A stretch of DNA of 64,000 nt from Phycisphaerae bacterium (lineage in GTDB: Bacteria > Planctomycetota > Phycisphaerae > Phycisphaerales > Phycisphaeraceae): positions 1 to 64,000 of the forward strand of contig JAUHYI010000013.1 in the NCBI GenBank assembly GCA_030426385.1, given 5' to 3'. Made by a program: the position numbers and the translations under genes. This document shows positions 62,345 to 64,000 of this stretch, one piece after another. The number at the start of each line of letters is the position of its first letter. The stretch's first letter is position 1. The notes under the pieces are model-generated. The model had not been told where the DNA came from. It did not search any database and saw only the letters and a program-made list of their open reading frames with translations.

Positions 62345-62450
62345 GTGATCAGGATGGATGAAACGTACAGGTGAAACGTGCGGGTGAAGTGTGCGGGTGA
62401 AGTGTGCGGGGGAAACGTGGGGGGGAACGTGGGGGGTGGGGGGGTTGGGT
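62345..62450. repeat. G-run ladder upstream of the acetyltransferase gene
   Basis: About 13-base units pass stepwise from GTGAAACGTGCGG through GTGAAGTGTGCGG to GGGGAAACGTGGG and GGGGGAACGTGG, showing how G-runs may grow from a G-poor tandem repeat. Confidence 0.85.
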
Positions 62451-62481
62451 GTTGATTGGGGTGGTGTTAAACTGTTCATCT

Positions 62482-63360
62482 ATGGATACCTCACCTAGCA
62501 CGCCCACGAGTACACCCACGACCAAGCCCGCGAGTGAAGTGACCCGGACCAGCGAGCAGGGCAACGGCGAACCGATTGCTGTGGCGATGTGGGGGACGGG
62601 CGGGCAGGCACGCGTGGTGGAGGAATTTCTGGGAGCGGTGGGTTGCGAGCTGGTGGTGGTGTGCGACCACGATCCGCATGCGACGTGGGAAAGTGAAACC
62701 GGGGGAACGAATCGAATATGTCACGGCTGGTCGGGTTTTGAAGCATTTTTGCCGACGTTTGCCTCTGAATCAGGCGGCCGCACGTTGTATGGCATTGTGG
62801 CGGTGGGCGGTCATGATGGTTCGGATCGTCTGCGGATTCAGGCCCGCATGGAAACGCTGGGCGTTCGGCCGATCGCGGTGGTTCATCCCTCGGCCTACGT
62901 GGCGAGCAATGCGATGATCGGGCCAGGGTCGCAGGTGATGGCGCAGTCGGCTGTGTGTGCGCTGGCGAAGGTGGGACGCGGCTGTCTGATCAATACAGGA
63001 TCAAGCGTGGACCATCATTGCGAACTGGGCGATGGCGTGCACGTGGCGCCGGGCGCGCGACTGGCTGGCGGCGTGCGTGTGGGTGAGCACACCATGGTGG
63101 GCATGGGGGCGATGGTGTTGCCGCGCATTAAAATTGGTAATCAGGTGGTGATCGGTGCGGGGGCGGTGGTGACCCATGATGTGCCCGACGGAAAAGTTGT
63201 CTATGGCAACCCTGCCCGTGTGGTCAAGGATGTTTCGCGTTTGAGTGACGTGCATGTGCGCGGCATCGGGCCGGTGGAACCTGTGTCGCCTGCACAAGGG
63301 GGTGGTGCGAAATTTTTGGTGGAAGGGAAGTATGACATTGGACCTGCGACCGAAGAGTAG
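62482..63360 (+). CDS. PglD/NeuD-like sugar O- or N-acetyltransferase
   Basis: 292 residues from ATG 62482. The N-terminal domain (VAMWGTGGQARVVEEFLGAVGCELVVVCDHD) is the PglD-type substrate-binding fold; the C-terminal left-handed beta-helix shows hexapeptide repeats (IGPGSQVMAQSAV, GRGCLINTGSSVDHHCELGDGVHVAPGARLAGGVRVG, with the catalytic His). Uses acetyl-CoA to acetylate a UDP-sugar or sialic acid. The first 35 residues are Thr/Pro/Ser-rich. The downstream gene starts before this one ends. Confidence 0.9.
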   Translation: MDTSPSTPTSTPTTKPASEVTRTSEQGNGEPIAVAMWGTGGQARVVEEFLGAVGCELVVVCDHDPHATWESETGGTNRICHGWSGFEAFLPTFASESGGRTLYGIVAVGGHDGSDRLRIQARMETLGVRPIAVVHPSAYVASNAMIGPGSQVMAQSAVCALAKVGRGCLINTGSSVDHHCELGDGVHVAPGARLAGGVRVGEHTMVGMGAMVLPRIKIGNQVVIGAGAVVTHDVPDGKVVYGNPARVVKDVSRLSDVHVRGIGPVEPVSPAQGGGAKFLVEGKYDIGPATEE

Positions 63361-64000
63361 TGAGGAGTTGATCGGTGTGAAGCATAGTCATGGACGGCCG
63401 ATGTGGGCGTGTGCGTTGGGCATGGTTGTGTTGGCGATTGTCGGTGTGAGTGTGGCTGTCGGCGAGGATCTGCCGAAAGGCAAGCCGGTTGCGGTGCCGA
63501 ATCTCGCATTGAAACAAGCCCCGGCAGGTATCGGGGAATTGTCGCGACGCCTGGGAGACGAGACGCCGACGGGCATGGGGATTACGGTGGGCCATGTGGA
63601 AGGCGGCAAGGGAAATTATGCGCCGAATCTGGATGGCGGGGATTACGATTATCTGAACGTGGTGTTGCGCAGCGGCAAAGGCCGACGCAATAGTCATGCG
63701 ACCTCGACGGCACGCGTGATCTATGGGAAGAAGGGGTTAGCGCCAGGGGTGACCGACGTGTTGGTTTATGCGAGTTCGGATTGGTTGGGGCCGAACTATC
63801 TGGGGGTGGGTACAGCCCGGGCACCGCGTGTGAATAACGTGCGCGTGTTCAATCATAGTTGGATCGGCGGCGGGGGTGCCACAGCGATTGATGCCTTGCG
63901 ACGCATTGATTATCTGGCTGATGAATACAACGTGTTGATGGTGGTGGGGGTGAATAATAAGAAGCAGACAAGCGTTCCGCGGATGCTGGCCAGTGGTTAC
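63332..64000 (+). CDS. Subtilase-like secreted protein, N-terminal part (cut at right edge)
   Basis: The frame is open from ATG 63332, with GGAAGGGAA upstream, to the window end; it overlaps the acetyltransferase by 29 bases. A hydrophobic segment near residues 26-46 (MWACALGMVVLAIVGVSVAVGE) is a signal or anchor. The mature part has YLGVGTARAPRVNNVRVFNHSWIGGGGATAIDALRRIDYLADEYNVLMVVGVNN, the strand-helix arrangement seen in S8 peptidase-like proteins of planctomycetes. The catalytic Ser region would lie outside the window, so protease activity is not established. Confidence 0.6.
   Translation, partial: MTLDLRPKSSEELIGVKHSHGRPMWACALGMVVLAIVGVSVAVGEDLPKGKPVAVPNLALKQAPAGIGELSRRLGDETPTGMGITVGHVEGGKGNYAPNLDGGDYDYLNVVLRSGKGRRNSHATSTARVIYGKKGLAPGVTDVLVYASSDWLGPNYLGVGTARAPRVNNVRVFNHSWIGGGGATAIDALRRIDYLADEYNVLMVVGVNNKKQTSVPRMLASGY

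Noticed and set aside
1-64000. tRNA, rRNA, integrase or transposase genes
   Set aside because: Looked for conserved tRNA arm sequences and recombinase-type proteins while reading; none found. A dedicated tRNA or profile search was not possible.

Overview
The window looks like a chromosomal segment of a planctomycete, most probably of the Phycisphaerae. The support is a DUF1800/DUF1501 gene pair, a DUF2959 lipoprotein, an ornithine-lipid type acyltransferase, a SUI1-type initiation factor, a CPXCG protein, a ThuA-domain protein, and many genes without a Shine-Dalgarno sequence. No rRNA, tRNA, CRISPR array, transposase or phage gene was seen. Both ends cut through genes.

Layout: 1-8.7 kb holds a partial methyltransferase, the DUF1501 and DUF1800 secreted pair, an HtrA-type protease, panB and a membrane-anchored endonuclease/exonuclease/phosphatase-fold protein. 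9-12.3 kb is a signalling group: a LOG-family hydrolase, an HPt protein and two tandem receiver-GGDEF proteins with intact I-sites. A PilZ protein at 53.9 kb could read the same c-di-GMP signal. 12.3-18.1 kb carries a degenerate M16 peptidase, coaB, a DinB-like protein, a TANGO2/NRDE protein and a DedA-ATP-grasp fusion. An OlsF-like bifunctional acyltransferase is at 18.2-20.1 kb.

20.2-35.0 kb is one 14-gene minus-strand operon with six 4-base start/stop overlaps. It encodes a glycosyltransferase, four SDR-type nucleotide-sugar enzymes, a cytidylyltransferase-PfkB kinase fusion in reversed domain order, a split transketolase, an alcohol dehydrogenase, a HAD phosphatase, an APH-like kinase, a sulfotransferase and two methyltransferases. 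Together these suggest synthesis and decoration of an unusual activated surface sugar.

35.2-64 kb is mostly metabolism and transport: a DASS carrier, M20 peptidase, Rieske protein, pckA, ZIP and SulP transporters, a beta-CASP nuclease, a TPP-riboswitch-controlled thiC operon, recX, an aldo/keto reductase, a phosphohexomutase, glnA, a Gfo/Idh/MocA oxidoreductase, a PglD-like acetyltransferase and the start of a subtilase-like secreted protein.

The most unusual feature is repeat DNA. A G-rich minisatellite family (unit about 9-14 bp, often close to GGGGGAAATGTG) occurs about sixteen times. It lies inside at least eight otherwise ordinary genes without breaking the reading frame, and most copies have G on the + strand whatever the gene direction. 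A 108-bp hairpin element with inverted ends occurs twice, in opposite orientation, each time between convergent genes. A second hairpin family includes one copy with a perfect 31-bp inverted repeat. Several genes have a TAnnAT box only 5-7 bases before the start codon, which suggests leaderless transcripts.
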